From the NCBI RefSeq assembly GCF_019703835.1, contig NZ_AP023054.1, forward strand, positions 1,302,001 to 1,366,000: a stretch of 64,000 bases of DNA, in the 5' to 3' direction. Under the pieces are notes generated by a model. It was not told the origin of the DNA. It searched no databases and was given only the letters and a program-made list of their open reading frames with translations. Positions 7,554-17,570 of the stretch are shown here, piece after piece. The stretch is from Thaumasiovibrio subtropicus (GTDB lineage: Bacteria; Pseudomonadota; Gammaproteobacteria; Enterobacterales; Vibrionaceae). Within the stretch, counting starts at the first letter, position 1. Each line of letters opens with the position of its first letter. The translations under genes were made by a program, and so were the position numbers.

Positions 7554-10292
7554 CTACTTTTCAGGCTGTAGACTGAATGTGTAGTGATTTGCCGCGCTAC
7601 CGAAAACCTCATTGGCGAGCGCATTGAGGTCTGCTTTACTCACACTATCGACAGTGGCTTTACCGTCTAACAGATGCTGATAGCCGTAGCCATTGAGACG
7701 GTAACGGGCAACTTGCCACGTGTATTGAATAGGATCTTTGTGTAGATCATTGAATGCGACGGAGAGCTGAGATGCAACCGCATCGAACTCTTCTTGGCTA
7801 AAGCCTTCAGCCAAGCTCGCCATCGTTTCTGCCATCACGGATTTCACTTGCTGTTCTTTGCTTGGGTCAACGGTACTGTAGAGTTCCCAAACATGCGCAC
7901 CACTGCTATCGGCGCCAGTGGATACCACTCCCGGGCTGTAATCGAGGCTATGCGTTTCGCGGACGTTGGTGATCATACGTGCTGACGTTGCGCGCAACAA
8001 CATATCCTCTAAAAAGACATCTTGTGCACTGCGAGGTTCGCTACGTTTTGATACCGCGCCCATAATGACAACGGTTTTGTTTTCGGGGTTGGCGGCAAGT
8101 GATTGCTCAGCGGGATACTCGCTGTCTAAGTGCCACTTAGACAGCGGAGCCACATCGCCTTGTAATGGGATAGACGCGATGTATTTTCTGAGCAGGGGCT
8201 CAAGGGTTTCAGGCTCTGCACTGCCTACAACGGTGAGTTTGAAGTCCGTGGTTTGGAACAAACGCGTGTAGACCTCTCGAAGCTTGGCTTCATCAACTAG
8301 GGTCACATCTTCAGCGTTATAAAGTGAAGACCAGTTTTTATCATTGGCGTAGACGGTGTTCGCTATCTGTGCCAGAGATTTACCTATTGGGCTATCTAAG
8401 AAGACGGCATACTCTTTTGCACGCGCTTGTTTTACGCGTTCAATTTGGGTTACATCAAACTTGGGATTAACCAACCCCTGATGCAGTAAGTTCAACGCGT
8501 CGGCGAGTTGTTTTTTGCCAGCGTGAACTTCGACACCGTGGTAAGTTTGATGAACAAATGGCTCTAACAAGAGATCCTGCTTTCTCACAAAGCGGTCGGT
8601 TTCGACACCGTTCATTGGACCGACACCGCTGCTCACTATCACTTCTGGGAAGAGGATACTGGCAGGTTGAAGCTCGTAAGGTAAGGTGTGAGTACCGCCA
8701 ACTGCCGACAGCACCATAAACACTTCATTGTTCGCTTCAGGTAATTGGCGGTACATCACTTCGATACCGTTACTTAACGTCCAATACGTTGAACCAAACT
8801 CATCTTGGTGTTGCTGGGTGATCTCGCCAATCATTGTCGGTTGTGGGAGCTCACTGCTGGTGGTTAACGTGAGCGGTTTCTCCGTGTCAACATGATAACG
8901 ATTAGCAAGCTGGCTTGGGGTCGCAAGGCCACGCATCATTTCGCCACCGTTGAAGAACGTGCCCTTAGAAGACAGCACATCATTTATTGATCTGTTGACT
9001 TTTTTGACACTGATCTTGGCAAGAAAATCAGCAAGGTTCTTTTCTCGTTGGCTTGGAAGCTGTGTGGGCTGCTCTGCAAGAATTTGCTCCACACGCATAG
9101 AGGAAAGTTGTCCTGCTGTCATGCGTTCAAAATCTTGCTGGTGATTGTCGAGGTTTCGTCGCCAGTTACCGAGCACAGCATCGAGTTCAGACTGGGTAAT
9201 GCCGTGATCCCGAAGCTGCCCTAGTGTGAGTAGGAACTGCTGTTGGGCATCGACTCGCGCACCTTCTGAGTAAATGACTTGATAATGGCTCGCCACTTTA
9301 TCACCGATGACTTGAGAGCCGGTTCCTAGGTGGGATACGGGCAATCCAGCAAGCTGAAAGTCATTACTCAATCGTTGATAAATAAGCTCATTTTTAAGGT
9401 AAGTCATCCAGTCGTCTTGCTGCTTTTCAAGGGTAGTTTGACCAGATTGACCTTCTAGAAAAGCAACGCTCATCGATGGAAGCTCGCCGACAGTGGTTGT
9501 ACTGGTGAGGCCTTTTTTCTCTTGCGGTTCGAATGGCGTTTTAGCACGAAGTGCTGTGTTACCGCGTTGCCAATCAGCAAAGTGCTTTTCTAAGCTTGCC
9601 TTGAGCGCGGTAGGCTCGATGTCACCAGTGATGATGATCTCAGTGAGCTGAGGTTGGTACCATGTTTGATAATAGCTAACGAGCTGGCCTCTATCGAGAT
9701 TGCTGACACTGTTGACGGAACCGAGTGGATCGGCATGTTCAAACGGGGTGTCTTTAATGCTGTACTCATAAGCTTGAAAGCCGAAAGGCTTGGGGTCTGG
9801 ACGACTGACTCTGATTTCTCCAAGTACAACGCCTTTCTCCGCTTCAATTTGCTCAGGTTCCAGCGACAAACGATGGCCGATATCTGCCATCCACATTAAG
9901 GCTTTGTCTATCTGCTCGTTTTTAGGCAACTCAAGTTGATAGACAGTGTGCTCATAGCTGGTAAAGGCGTTGATGTCAGGGCCAAAAGCCACACCTGCTT
10001 GTTCGAAAAAGCGAATCACATCATTCTCTGAGAAGTGCTCAGAGCCATTAAATGCCATGTGTTCTAAGAAGTGTGCGTAGCCGTATTGATTAGACGTTTC
10101 TTGCAGGCTACCAGCATGTACGACCATGCGTACAGAAACCGCATCGCCTTCTTTCTGATAGAGGTGATAAGACAAACCGTTTGAAAGTTCACCTTGAACC
10201 CAGTTCGGATCGGGTTCGAATTGTGTAGTCGTGGTAGTACCGCATCCCGATAGCACGACTAAAGTGGCACCAAGGCCTAGCCATTTTTTCAT
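7554..10292 (-). CDS. M16 family zinc metallopeptidase, lipoprotein
   Basis: A 912-residue protein, the size of full two-module M16 (pitrilysin/insulinase, PqqL-type) peptidases. The signal sequence ends in a lipobox (VVLSGC, Cys17), so the mature protein is probably lipid-anchored in the envelope. The inverted zinc motif HxxEH is HFLEH at 74-78, with the third ligand expected in the helix around EAEKGVVLGE. The second half is the usual inactive partner module. It probably degrades peptides in the periplasm. AGGGAG precedes the ATG. Its terminator is the hairpin into which the IS1182 copy inserted. Confidence 0.9.
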   Translation of the reverse strand: MKKWLGLGATLVVLSGCGTTTTTQFEPDPNWVQGELSNGLSYHLYQKEGDAVSVRMVVHAGSLQETSNQYGYAHFLEHMAFNGSEHFSENDVIRFFEQAGVAFGPDINAFTSYEHTVYQLELPKNEQIDKALMWMADIGHRLSLEPEQIEAEKGVVLGEIRVSRPDPKPFGFQAYEYSIKDTPFEHADPLGSVNSVSNLDRGQLVSYYQTWYQPQLTEIIITGDIEPTALKASLEKHFADWQRGNTALRAKTPFEPQEKKGLTSTTTVGELPSMSVAFLEGQSGQTTLEKQQDDWMTYLKNELIYQRLSNDFQLAGLPVSHLGTGSQVIGDKVASHYQVIYSEGARVDAQQQFLLTLGQLRDHGITQSELDAVLGNWRRNLDNHQQDFERMTAGQLSSMRVEQILAEQPTQLPSQREKNLADFLAKISVKKVNRSINDVLSSKGTFFNGGEMMRGLATPSQLANRYHVDTEKPLTLTTSSELPQPTMIGEITQQHQDEFGSTYWTLSNGIEVMYRQLPEANNEVFMVLSAVGGTHTLPYELQPASILFPEVIVSSGVGPMNGVETDRFVRKQDLLLEPFVHQTYHGVEVHAGKKQLADALNLLHQGLVNPKFDVTQIERVKQARAKEYAVFLDSPIGKSLAQIANTVYANDKNWSSLYNAEDVTLVDEAKLREVYTRLFQTTDFKLTVVGSAEPETLEPLLRKYIASIPLQGDVAPLSKWHLDSEYPAEQSLAANPENKTVVIMGAVSKRSEPRSAQDVFLEDMLLRATSARMITNVRETHSLDYSPGVVSTGADSSGAHVWELYSTVDPSKEQQVKSVMAETMASLAEGFSQEEFDAVASQLSVAFNDLHKDPIQYTWQVARYRLNGYGYQHLLDGKATVDSVSKADLNALANEVFGSAANHYTFSLQPEK

Positions 10293-10660
10293 TGTTTTCT
10301 CCCTGATTAGTGCTCAAAACGGTGTCGACATCAAAATGTGGAAAAAAGTATTGTGTCTGTTCTGTCACTAGGTCGGGCGATGGCCGAAAGCAATAATATC
10401 TAAGTTGCGGTTAATCACAATGATAATAGGATGTTAACGATTGATGACTATCAATTATGCGAACGGCCTCACATTGGGTGTCTGGTTTATTGATGCAAAT
10501 TGAAGGAAAGTTTGCAGCTTGCGACTCAGTTTGCATTAATTATTGACTACTATGTAATTTGAGCGCGGCAGATTGCGGTAACTATCTGATTGTAGTCCTG
10601 CTTGGGGTGGCATCATATGTGCAGTAAGCCGTTCACGAATGACGAGTAGAGCAAGCGGCT
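10293..10660. other. intergenic region between divergent genes
   Basis: These 368 bases separate the starts of the M16 gene (minus) and the channel gene (plus). They are AT-rich and must hold both promoters; TTGACTACTATG near 10542 is a possible -35 region for the rightward gene. I see no gene, RNA or repeat here. Confidence 0.5.
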
Positions 10661-11638
10661 ATGGCGAATCACTGTCACTACCAAGATCCTGATGGGTATG
10701 TATGTCATAACAAATGTGAAGATGGGTCTAACTATTGCTATTGGCATGACCCAGAGATCATTAAGAATAATCCTGATGATGTGAAAAAATTTGAACAATA
10801 CGCGAAAGAGGGCGGGCTGTTACGTGGGGTGAGCATGAAACGTGCAAACCTAGAACATGTCAATCTGGTTAACTACAACAGTAAGCATGGTTATGATTTA
10901 AGTTATGCCGATTTCTATCGAGCCAACTTACGTGGAGGGCATCTCTTCAACGTCAGGATTGAGCACGGTAGCTTGATGAAAGCGGATCTCTCGGAAGCCA
11001 ATTTGCACTGTGCCAAGTTACGATTTTGTAATCTGCTTGGCGTAAAACTGAAAGGGGCAAAGATAGACAATATTGATGTCGGTGCGCAGTTGATTCAAGA
11101 GCGAAAAGGGCATGAAGAAAGCCGCTTAAAGCATACGGAGCAAGCATTGGATTTCTTTGAGCAAGCGGAAGAGATCTACCGTGACTTGAGAAAAGCGGCG
11201 GAGAATCAAGGGATATTTATGATGGCAGGTCACTGCCTTCAAAAAGAGCTCACCATGCGGCGCATGCAAATGCCAAAGTTGTCATTGCGGCGGCTAACGT
11301 CAAAGGTCGTTGACCTCTTTTGCGGTTATGGTGAAAACCCGATGCGCGTTGTCTCGTTTTCACTGCTGCTGATCTTTACCTGCGCCATTCTCTACTTCTT
11401 TTTCGGTATTCAGTTTGATGGCAACTTGGTGCGCTTTTCACCTGCCGCCTCGATGTCAGCGAACGGGCTCGCTTTGGTTGAATGCCTTTACTATAGCGTG
11501 GTGACCTTCACTACCTTGGGCTACGGCGACTTTATTCCCATAGGCTTTTCGCGGCTTATCGCCGCAACAGAGGCATTCACAGGGAGTTTCACCATCGCGC
11601 TTTTCGTGGTTGTATTTGTAAAGAAAATGACCCGCTAA
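10661..11638 (+). CDS. Cys/His-rich pentapeptide-repeat protein fused to a two-helix potassium channel
   Basis: A 325-residue protein with three parts. Residues 5-29 hold a Cys/His cluster (C5, H6, C15, H16, C19, C26, H29) that looks able to bind zinc. Residues about 52-140 are degenerate pentapeptide repeats (MKRANLEHVNL, DLSYADFYRANL, MKADLSEANL). After a helical linker (145-200) come a membrane helix at about 229-250, a pore loop with the potassium filter TTLGYGD at 284-290, and a second membrane helix at about 298-318. This predicts a tetrameric potassium-selective pore with a cytoplasmic N-terminal domain. What the N-terminal part senses is not known. Confidence 0.85.
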   Translation: MANHCHYQDPDGYVCHNKCEDGSNYCYWHDPEIIKNNPDDVKKFEQYAKEGGLLRGVSMKRANLEHVNLVNYNSKHGYDLSYADFYRANLRGGHLFNVRIEHGSLMKADLSEANLHCAKLRFCNLLGVKLKGAKIDNIDVGAQLIQERKGHEESRLKHTEQALDFFEQAEEIYRDLRKAAENQGIFMMAGHCLQKELTMRRMQMPKLSLRRLTSKVVDLFCGYGENPMRVVSFSLLLIFTCAILYFFFGIQFDGNLVRFSPAASMSANGLALVECLYYSVVTFTTLGYGDFIPIGFSRLIAATEAFTGSFTIALFVVVFVKKMTR

Positions 11639-11652
11639 TTTGGTCGGGTCAT
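11627..11652 (-). terminator. terminator of the histidine kinase gene, overlapping both gene ends
   Basis: Arms ATGACCCG and CGGGTCAT; on the minus strand followed by TTTCTTT. The hairpin covers the stop codons of both the channel gene (plus) and the kinase gene (minus), a very tight convergent arrangement. Confidence 0.65.
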
Positions 11653-12866
11653 GTTGATTGAGCCATTACTGGGAAGGTCACGCAAGCCTGATAGCGTGAA
11701 TCGAGCTTTGTGACCTCAAATGACCAATCAAGTCGTTCGCAAATTCGCTCTACAATCACCAATCCACAGCCATACCCTGCGGTATCTGTCTCGGAGTAGT
11801 TGTTCTCGATGATGAGGTGTTCTAGCGTCAGTGTCACTTTGAGGTCATCGTCACTATAGGCAAGGGCATTCTTAACTAAATTATTTAGAACAATCACGAC
11901 AAAGCTACGTGGCGCAAGTTGTGGCTGACGAGAGGTTGCCGTATCAATTAGACACGCTCTACTCGGATAAAGTGGGAGTAATGTTTGAATGACTCGTTGT
12001 AACTCTGCGGCGATGTCTATCTCTGACCAGAATTGATCTTCAATTTCAGCTTTCCCTAGGAGTAAAAAGGCATCTGTGAGCAGCGACATTTCCTCACTGG
12101 CAGCATGAATTCGACCGATGGCTTTATTGGCGAGTGGATGGTCAATAGATAGGCGCTCTAGCAGCTCTGCGGAGCCTTTTACCACGGTAATCGGAGTGCG
12201 AAGCTCGTGGGAAGCAAAGCGACCAAAGTCTTGCTCCCGCTGAAAGTAGCGACTGATATCGGTTTTACTCTTCAGTAAGGTTTTTTCTATCTCTCGCGTT
12301 TCTCTGAACTGACTTTCTACCTCGAAATCAGGTTGATCGGGGGCCATATAGGGAATTTTTTTCTCTATGGAGGCTAAGGGCGCAGAGATTGAGCGGATAA
12401 AATAGAGGCTATAGACGAGCACACATCCTGTGACAATTGCGCCGAGAATAAAGGTCATCAGGTGCAGTTGAGCTTCATATTCATCGAGATAGTCATCAGC
12501 GTGTTCTTGGAAGACGATATAGAGCAGCCCTTGACCACTAGGGTGGGGGCGAACAAGAAAATGCGTGGTTTCTCCGTCAGTTCGATGTCCATAAAATCCC
12601 GGCTTTTGATATGCGGCTAACCATGTTGGTAACGTGTCTAGCGGTTGATAGGTGATAAATTCATGTGGGTTGGGTTCGGGGGCACTATCGCCAAGCTGGT
12701 GGAAATCGCGCTGATAGCGGGCATATTCAGTATCGAGCCAATGCTCTAAGCTAATGATCTCAAGTTGGTTTTCTGCCACATAAATGGTTGCCCAAAAAAT
12801 GGCGAACATGATGAGAGTCGGAATACCAAACGCCCAGCGGATTTTACGATAGATACTCGGGTACAT
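11649..12866 (-). CDS. two-component sensor histidine kinase
   Basis: A 405-residue inner-membrane kinase. Membrane helices are at about 12-30 and 136-157, enclosing a sensor domain of about 105 residues that is probably periplasmic. The phosphorylated histidine is H220 in FASHELRTPITVVKG; the ATP-binding domain has the N box (VVIVLNNLVKNALAYS) and a G box (GYGCGLVIVERIC). It lies 11 bp downstream of the response regulator gene and forms an operon with it. The signal is unknown; the divergent acidic lipoprotein gene at 13646 may be a target or part of the system. Confidence 0.9.
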   Translation of the reverse strand: MYPSIYRKIRWAFGIPTLIMFAIFWATIYVAENQLEIISLEHWLDTEYARYQRDFHQLGDSAPEPNPHEFITYQPLDTLPTWLAAYQKPGFYGHRTDGETTHFLVRPHPSGQGLLYIVFQEHADDYLDEYEAQLHLMTFILGAIVTGCVLVYSLYFIRSISAPLASIEKKIPYMAPDQPDFEVESQFRETREIEKTLLKSKTDISRYFQREQDFGRFASHELRTPITVVKGSAELLERLSIDHPLANKAIGRIHAASEEMSLLTDAFLLLGKAEIEDQFWSEIDIAAELQRVIQTLLPLYPSRACLIDTATSRQPQLAPRSFVVIVLNNLVKNALAYSDDDLKVTLTLEHLIIENNYSETDTAGYGCGLVIVERICERLDWSFEVTKLDSRYQACVTFPVMAQST

Positions 12867-12877
12867 AGTGATGCCAT

Positions 12878-13552
12878 TTAAGTCAGTTTGAGGCGATAAC
12901 CTTGGCCATGAATGGTATCAAGGTAAGCGGGGTCAAACCCTCGATCAATGGCTTGGCGAAGGCCATAGATATGACTTCGCAGGGCATCGCTGGACGGTGT
13001 TTCATCGCCCCAAATATGTTGTGAAACTTGCTGTCGACTGACGATGGCTGGTGAGCGCTGAATCAGCAGCGCCAGTATCTTAAACTGGGTATGATTGAGC
13101 TTGATGGCCTTCCCCTCACGGCTTACTTCATAGGTTGATGTGTTTAGCGTGAGGTCGCCGAACTGCAGTTGAGTTTCATTTTTTGATGGTCCGCGTCGAG
13201 TCAAAGCCCGTAAGCGCATTAAGAGCTCTTCCATCGCAAAAGGTTTGACTAAGTAGTCGTCACCCCCGGCATCAAAAGCGGCTTGTTTGTCATTTAATCC
13301 GTCTTTCGCTGTTAAAAAGAGAATAGGTGTTTGGCAGTGCTGTTGACGGAGGTGATGGACCGTGGAAATGCCATCGAGCTTAGGCATCATAATATCCATG
13401 ACAATCACATCGTAATAGTGCTGTTGTACGAGTTGTAATGCGCTTTCTCCGTGGTACGCGCAGTCAACCTCTATCTGTTCCAATTCAAGAAAATCTGTGA
13501 TGGTCTCCGCAACGGAGTGATTATCTTCAACAATAAGTACTTTCATTGACAA
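12878..13552 (-). CDS. OmpR-family response regulator
   Basis: A 224-residue protein with a receiver domain (phospho-acceptor D53 in VIVMDIMMPKLD, conserved Lys in LVKPFA) and an OmpR-type winged helix (from about 125, ending DTIHGQGYRLKL). It is the partner of the kinase at 11649-12866. The start is 94 bp from that of the divergent lipoprotein gene, so one regulatory region serves both, which suggests control of the lipoprotein by this regulator (inference). Confidence 0.9.
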   Translation of the reverse strand: MSMKVLIVEDNHSVAETITDFLELEQIEVDCAYHGESALQLVQQHYYDVIVMDIMMPKLDGISTVHHLRQQHCQTPILFLTAKDGLNDKQAAFDAGGDDYLVKPFAMEELLMRLRALTRRGPSKNETQLQFGDLTLNTSTYEVSREGKAIKLNHTQFKILALLIQRSPAIVSRQQVSQHIWGDETPSSDALRSHIYGLRQAIDRGFDPAYLDTIHGQGYRLKLT

Positions 13553-13645
13553 TAGCCTGACTGGGATTTCACGAACATTTCACGCGGCCAAAAATAGAAT
13601 TATCGCGTATTTCGAACACATTCTAACGCATCTAAAAGGTTAACC

Positions 13646-14890
13646 ATGAAAAAGCTTATTTTAGCGAGTGCTATGGCGGCACTGCTTGCTGGTTGTGGCG
13701 GTTCAGGCTCATCCTCGTCTCCTTCAATCCCGTCTAAAACTGGTTGGTTAGATGGACAAATCCAACAGATTTCCCATAGCCAACAATCACTGCGTGTCAA
13801 TGGCCATCAGCTTGATGCAACTCATGCTGACATTAACTATCGCGGTGAAACGATTCCGTTTGCTGACTTATCGAATGGTATGCGAGCGCAGTTTGATGTG
13901 GCTGACAATAAGATATCAGAAATGAAGCTTGACCCGAGCTTGGTGGGTGAAGTGAGCGAGGTTTCCGGGAACAAGTTCACGGTTAATGGTATTGAACTTG
14001 AGTTCAACGGCTTAGCTGGCATTCGTAAAGGTGACTGGGTGATGGTGACAACCTATCCTAATGCGGATGGTGGTCATGAAGTGGCATCTGTGTCCAAAAT
14101 TGATCCGATTGCGCGCGTCGAGATTGAAGGGCGCGTTTCGGGTTTAACATCGTCTGAATTTAACCTTGGCACCCTGCGTGTTGATTACAGTAACGCGGAT
14201 GTTGATGATAGAGATGAACTTGAAAATGGTGCTTGGGTAGAAGTCTACGGTGATTTCTATGACAACAACAACTTTAAAGCCTATGAAGTTGAGGTCGAAG
14301 ACGATGCTGACTTTGATGACTTTGAAATTGAAGGCATGGTGACTTGGGTTAACAGTGATTACACCTTGTTTGAGCTGAATGGACGCCTGCGCATTGAAAT
14401 TGATGACGACACTGAGTTTGATGATGGTCGTCGTAGCGATTTGACTTCAGGGCGTTGGGTCGAAGTCGAGGTAGAGTTCCGTCAAGGCCGCTTAGTTGCC
14501 GAAGAGATCGACTTTGAAGATGGCGGCGACTACGATCGAGGTCGTGAGTTTGAAGTTGAAGGTCGAGCGCAGTATCGCAACAATCAACTTAGCATTAACG
14601 ACATTGTTATTGATACAGATGGCCGAACGGAGTGGGATGATGGATTGCGCCCAAGCAATATTGATGGCCAGTGGGTAGAGATCGAAGGTAAGTATATCAA
14701 TAGCCGCTTTGTCGCTTTCGAGATTGAAAAAGAAGATCGTGATGATGACATTGAGCTTGAAGGCCCAGTGAACAATAACAGCCTCTGGGGTTACCAAGCG
14801 GGCGATAACTCTCTAAGAAAGTACGAAGGCCGTTGGGTTGATCTAGATTGTGATTTTGAAGGAAACAAACTTTACGATTGTGATGATTAA
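13646..14890 (+). CDS. acidic lipoprotein with DUF5666-type repeats
   Basis: A 414-residue protein with a lipoprotein signal (ALLAGC, Cys16) followed by a Gly/Ser linker. The rest is a string of about five beta-rich DUF5666-like units of 65-75 residues, each with a pattern such as IEGRVSG...GTLRVDY...GAWVEVYGDF. The second half is extremely rich in Asp and Glu. It is probably exposed on the periplasmic face of a membrane; acidic patches might bind cations. Divergent from the two-component system at 11649-13552. Function unknown. Confidence 0.8.
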   Translation: MKKLILASAMAALLAGCGGSGSSSSPSIPSKTGWLDGQIQQISHSQQSLRVNGHQLDATHADINYRGETIPFADLSNGMRAQFDVADNKISEMKLDPSLVGEVSEVSGNKFTVNGIELEFNGLAGIRKGDWVMVTTYPNADGGHEVASVSKIDPIARVEIEGRVSGLTSSEFNLGTLRVDYSNADVDDRDELENGAWVEVYGDFYDNNNFKAYEVEVEDDADFDDFEIEGMVTWVNSDYTLFELNGRLRIEIDDDTEFDDGRRSDLTSGRWVEVEVEFRQGRLVAEEIDFEDGGDYDRGREFEVEGRAQYRNNQLSINDIVIDTDGRTEWDDGLRPSNIDGQWVEIEGKYINSRFVAFEIEKEDRDDDIELEGPVNNNSLWGYQAGDNSLRKYEGRWVDLDCDFEGNKLYDCDD

Positions 14891-14960
14891 TCTTGCTAAG
14901 TAATGCACCAAAGCACTATTCACTGGTTAGATTATGCGGTTTTGGTGCATTGAATCAAAA

Positions 14961-14983
14961 AGAGCGCTTTTGGCGCTCTTTTT
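14961..14983 (+). terminator. Rho-independent terminator after the DUF5666 lipoprotein gene
   Basis: Arms AGAGCGC and GCGCTCT with loop TTTTG, flanked by A5 before and T5 after, so it could work in both directions. Confidence 0.8.
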
Positions 14984-15127
14984 GTCATTTTACGGTGGCG
15001 ACTCTCCATGATACCTGTATTTACTCAAGTGAAAATAAACTGCTTTTCTCACCAAATTGAGGCTGGCATCACGAATAAGTTTTCGGTACAGTCGAGAGAC
15101 TAACACTATAGGAATGCAAGCACACAA

Positions 15128-16411
15128 ATGGAAAGTCTCACCCTTCAACCTATCAATCGTATTGATGGTGAAATTAATCTGCCCGGCTCAAAAAGTGTTT
15201 CAAACCGCGCGTTGCTGCTCGCCGCGTTAGCCAAAGGCAAAACTCGTCTGACAAATCTTCTCGATAGCGATGACATTCGTCATATGTTAAATGCACTCAA
15301 CGCATTAGGTGTCTCTTATCAGCTATCTGAAAACAATACTGTTTGTGAAGTGGAAGGTTTAGGCCAAGCATTCTCGACGCCAGAACAGGCCTTAGAGCTG
15401 TTTTTGGGCAATGCCGGAACCGCGATGCGTCCTTTAGCCGCGGCACTGTGTTTAGGTGAGGGTGAATATACGCTAACGGGTGAGCCTCGTATGAAGGAAC
15501 GACCTATTGGCCATTTGGTGGATGCATTGCGTCAAGTCGGTGCGGATGTCACTTATCTAGAAAATGAAGACTATCCGCCGCTTTTGATCAAAGGCACGGG
15601 ACTGAAAGGGGGAGAGGTTGAAATTGATGGTTCGATTTCCAGCCAGTTCCTGACTGCATTTTTGATGTCGGCACCTTTGGCGACGACGAATACAGTGATC
15701 CGTATTAAAGGTGAGTTGGTGTCTAAACCTTATATCGACATCACATTAGATATCATGGCGCAGTTTGGCGTTGAAGTTGAAAACAATAACTACGAAACGT
15801 TTGTTGTGCCCGCAGGGCAGCGATACCTATCACCGGGTGACTTCCTTGTGGAAGGTGACGCGTCCTCAGCCTCTTACTTCTTAGCCGCAGCAGCGATAAA
15901 AGGTGGTGAAGTAAAGGTCACTGGTATTGGTAAAAAGTCGATTCAAGGTGATGTGCAGTTTGCCGACGCGCTAGCCGCGATGGGGGCTGAGATCGAGTGG
16001 GGCGACCACTATGTGATTGCTCGACGTGGCGAGTTGAAAGCGGTCGACATGGATTTTAATCATATCCCGGATGCGGCGATGACCATTGCAACAACCGCAC
16101 TGTTCGCTGAAGGTACGACTGCGATTCGCAATGTCTACAATTGGCGAGTAAAAGAAACGGATCGCTTAGCGGCAATGGCAACGGAGTTGCGCAAAGTGGG
16201 TGCGACAGTAGAAGAAGGTGAAGACTATATCACCATAACACCGCCAGCGCAGCTGACGCACGCCGCCATTGATACCTATGACGATCATCGTATGGCGATG
16301 TGTTTTTCACTGGTGGCGTTGAGTGACACCCCCGTCACCATTAATGACCCTAAGTGTACGTCTAAAACTTTCCCAGACTATTTCGACCGTCTGAAAGCAT
16401 TAAGTCACTAA
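15128..16411 (+). CDS. aroA: 3-phosphoshikimate 1-carboxyvinyltransferase (EPSP synthase)
   Basis: A 427-residue protein, the normal length. It joins shikimate-3-phosphate and phosphoenolpyruvate in the sixth step of the chorismate pathway. The N-terminal [20 protein letters not shown] (Lys22 binds substrate), the [11 protein letters not shown] motif near 96 and the C-terminal DDHRMAM are all intact; the glycine and alanine of the NAGTA motif indicate the glyphosate-sensitive class I form. In enteric bacteria aroA is followed by cmk-rpsA-ihfB; here the same order holds, with a terminator and 445 bp before cmk. Confidence 0.97.
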   Translation: MESLTLQPINRIDGEINLPGSKSVSNRALLLAALAKGKTRLTNLLDSDDIRHMLNALNALGVSYQLSENNTVCEVEGLGQAFSTPEQALELFLGNAGTAMRPLAAALCLGEGEYTLTGEPRMKERPIGHLVDALRQVGADVTYLENEDYPPLLIKGTGLKGGEVEIDGSISSQFLTAFLMSAPLATTNTVIRIKGELVSKPYIDITLDIMAQFGVEVENNNYETFVVPAGQRYLSPGDFLVEGDASSASYFLAAAAIKGGEVKVTGIGKKSIQGDVQFADALAAMGAEIEWGDHYVIARRGELKAVDMDFNHIPDAAMTIATTALFAEGTTAIRNVYNWRVKETDRLAAMATELRKVGATVEEGEDYITITPPAQLTHAAIDTYDDHRMAMCFSLVALSDTPVTINDPKCTSKTFPDYFDRLKALSH

Positions 16412-16433
16412 GGTTCACGCTTTTTGTCTTGAA

Positions 16434-16457
16434 AACCCGGTGAGAGCCGGGTTTTTT
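16434..16457 (+). terminator. Rho-independent terminator of aroA
   Basis: Arms AACCCGG and CCGGGTT, then T6 in total. It overlaps the edge of a degenerate copy of the inverted-repeat element. Confidence 0.85.
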
Positions 16458-16541
16458 GATCTAGCCCACTAGACCTTCAAAACAGTGTCTTGCTGGCAAA
16501 CGGAAAAATTCTCGCTAAATCAGGGACGTGACGTGGTTTGA
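16453..16541 (-). repeat. degenerate half copy of the 280-bp inverted-repeat element
   Basis: The block starting TTTTTTGATCTAGCCCACT matches the reverse complement of the left half of the element at 4354-4450, including CTTCAAAACAGTGTCTTG without a mismatch and the terminal GTGGTTTGAGT. Several substitutions and the loss of the other half show it is old. The rest of the gap to cmk (16542-16856) has no gene; it contains the cmk promoter region. Confidence 0.7.
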
Positions 16542-16856
16542 GTCCCGCACTTCACTGATATTCTCCGTGAGTTCATTTTTTCGTCATCGCTTGTTCCTAT
16601 CTGCACGCTAGCCTTTTAAGCCATTAAGTCCTATCCGCAGGCAGTTAGCCTGCCCTGAACTATTTTGCGATAAGAAATTAGATCGGCGGCTAAGCTAAAG
16701 AGATTATTTCATTGCAAATCCTTGGCTAGCTTGTGTGGTTGTGTCGCCGATCGAGGCCGTATCGAGGCTCGCATCAAGGTGCTGTTTGGGTATATAATCT
16801 GCCCCCGCTGATGGGACGACTCATTAGTCAAAAGAAAAATTAAAACGGAGATAACT

Positions 16857-17540
16857 ATGTCAAGTTCAGCGCCTATCATCACTGTGGATGGACCAAGTGG
16901 TGCAGGTAAAGGCACCTTGTGCATGTTGTTGGCAGAAAGGCTAGGTTTGAATTTGCTAGATTCAGGCGCGATTTATCGTGTTTTGGCGCTAGCGGCGATT
17001 CATCACGGTGTGGATATCGAGTCAGAAGAGGTACTTGTACCTTTAGCCGCAAATCTCGATGTGCAATTTATCGCCGAAGGTGAGTTAGTAAAAGTCATTC
17101 TTGAGGGCGAAGATGTCTCTCGAGAGTTGCGAAAAGAAGAAACGGGCATGGCGGCTTCAAAAGTAGCTGCACTACCACGTGTTCGTGAAGCGTTGTTACG
17201 CCGTCAACGCGCGTTCTCATCAGAGCCGGGGCTGATAGCTGATGGCCGCGATATGGGGACCGTTGTTTTTCCAAAAGCGGAAGTGAAAATTTTCTTGGAT
17301 GCAAGTGCAGAAGAGCGAGCACGTCGTCGTTTTAACCAGTTGCAAAATAAGGGCTTAGATGTTAACCTCGACGCCCTTTTAAGCGAGATTAAAGAGCGCG
17401 ACCATCGCGATCGTAACCGTGCCGTTGCACCATTACGACCTGCTGAAGATGCGTTAGTCCTTGATTCAACGGATTTAAACATTGAACAAGTGACAGATAA
17501 AGCTATCGCTTATATAGAAACCAAATTATCGATAGCGTAG
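16857..17540 (+). CDS. cmk: cytidylate kinase
   Basis: A 227-residue enzyme that phosphorylates CMP and dCMP with ATP. The P-loop is GPSGAGKGT at 12-20; the CMP-binding insert and the family motifs [11 protein letters not shown] and [13 protein letters not shown] are present. ACGGAG lies 8 bp before the ATG. It precedes rpsA by 117 bp, the conserved cmk-rpsA order of gammaproteobacteria. Confidence 0.96.
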   Translation: MSSSAPIITVDGPSGAGKGTLCMLLAERLGLNLLDSGAIYRVLALAAIHHGVDIESEEVLVPLAANLDVQFIAEGELVKVILEGEDVSRELRKEETGMAASKVAALPRVREALLRRQRAFSSEPGLIADGRDMGTVVFPKAEVKIFLDASAEERARRRFNQLQNKGLDVNLDALLSEIKERDHRDRNRAVAPLRPAEDALVLDSTDLNIEQVTDKAIAYIETKLSIA

Positions 17541-17570
17541 TTTGCATTCGCAAAATACGGTGTCGACGGT

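Noticed and set aside
14492-14797. A 101-residue minus-strand frame opposite the DUF5666 lipoprotein
   Set aside because: It is a shadow produced by the Asp/Glu-rich codons of the plus-strand gene; no ribosome-binding site or known domain.
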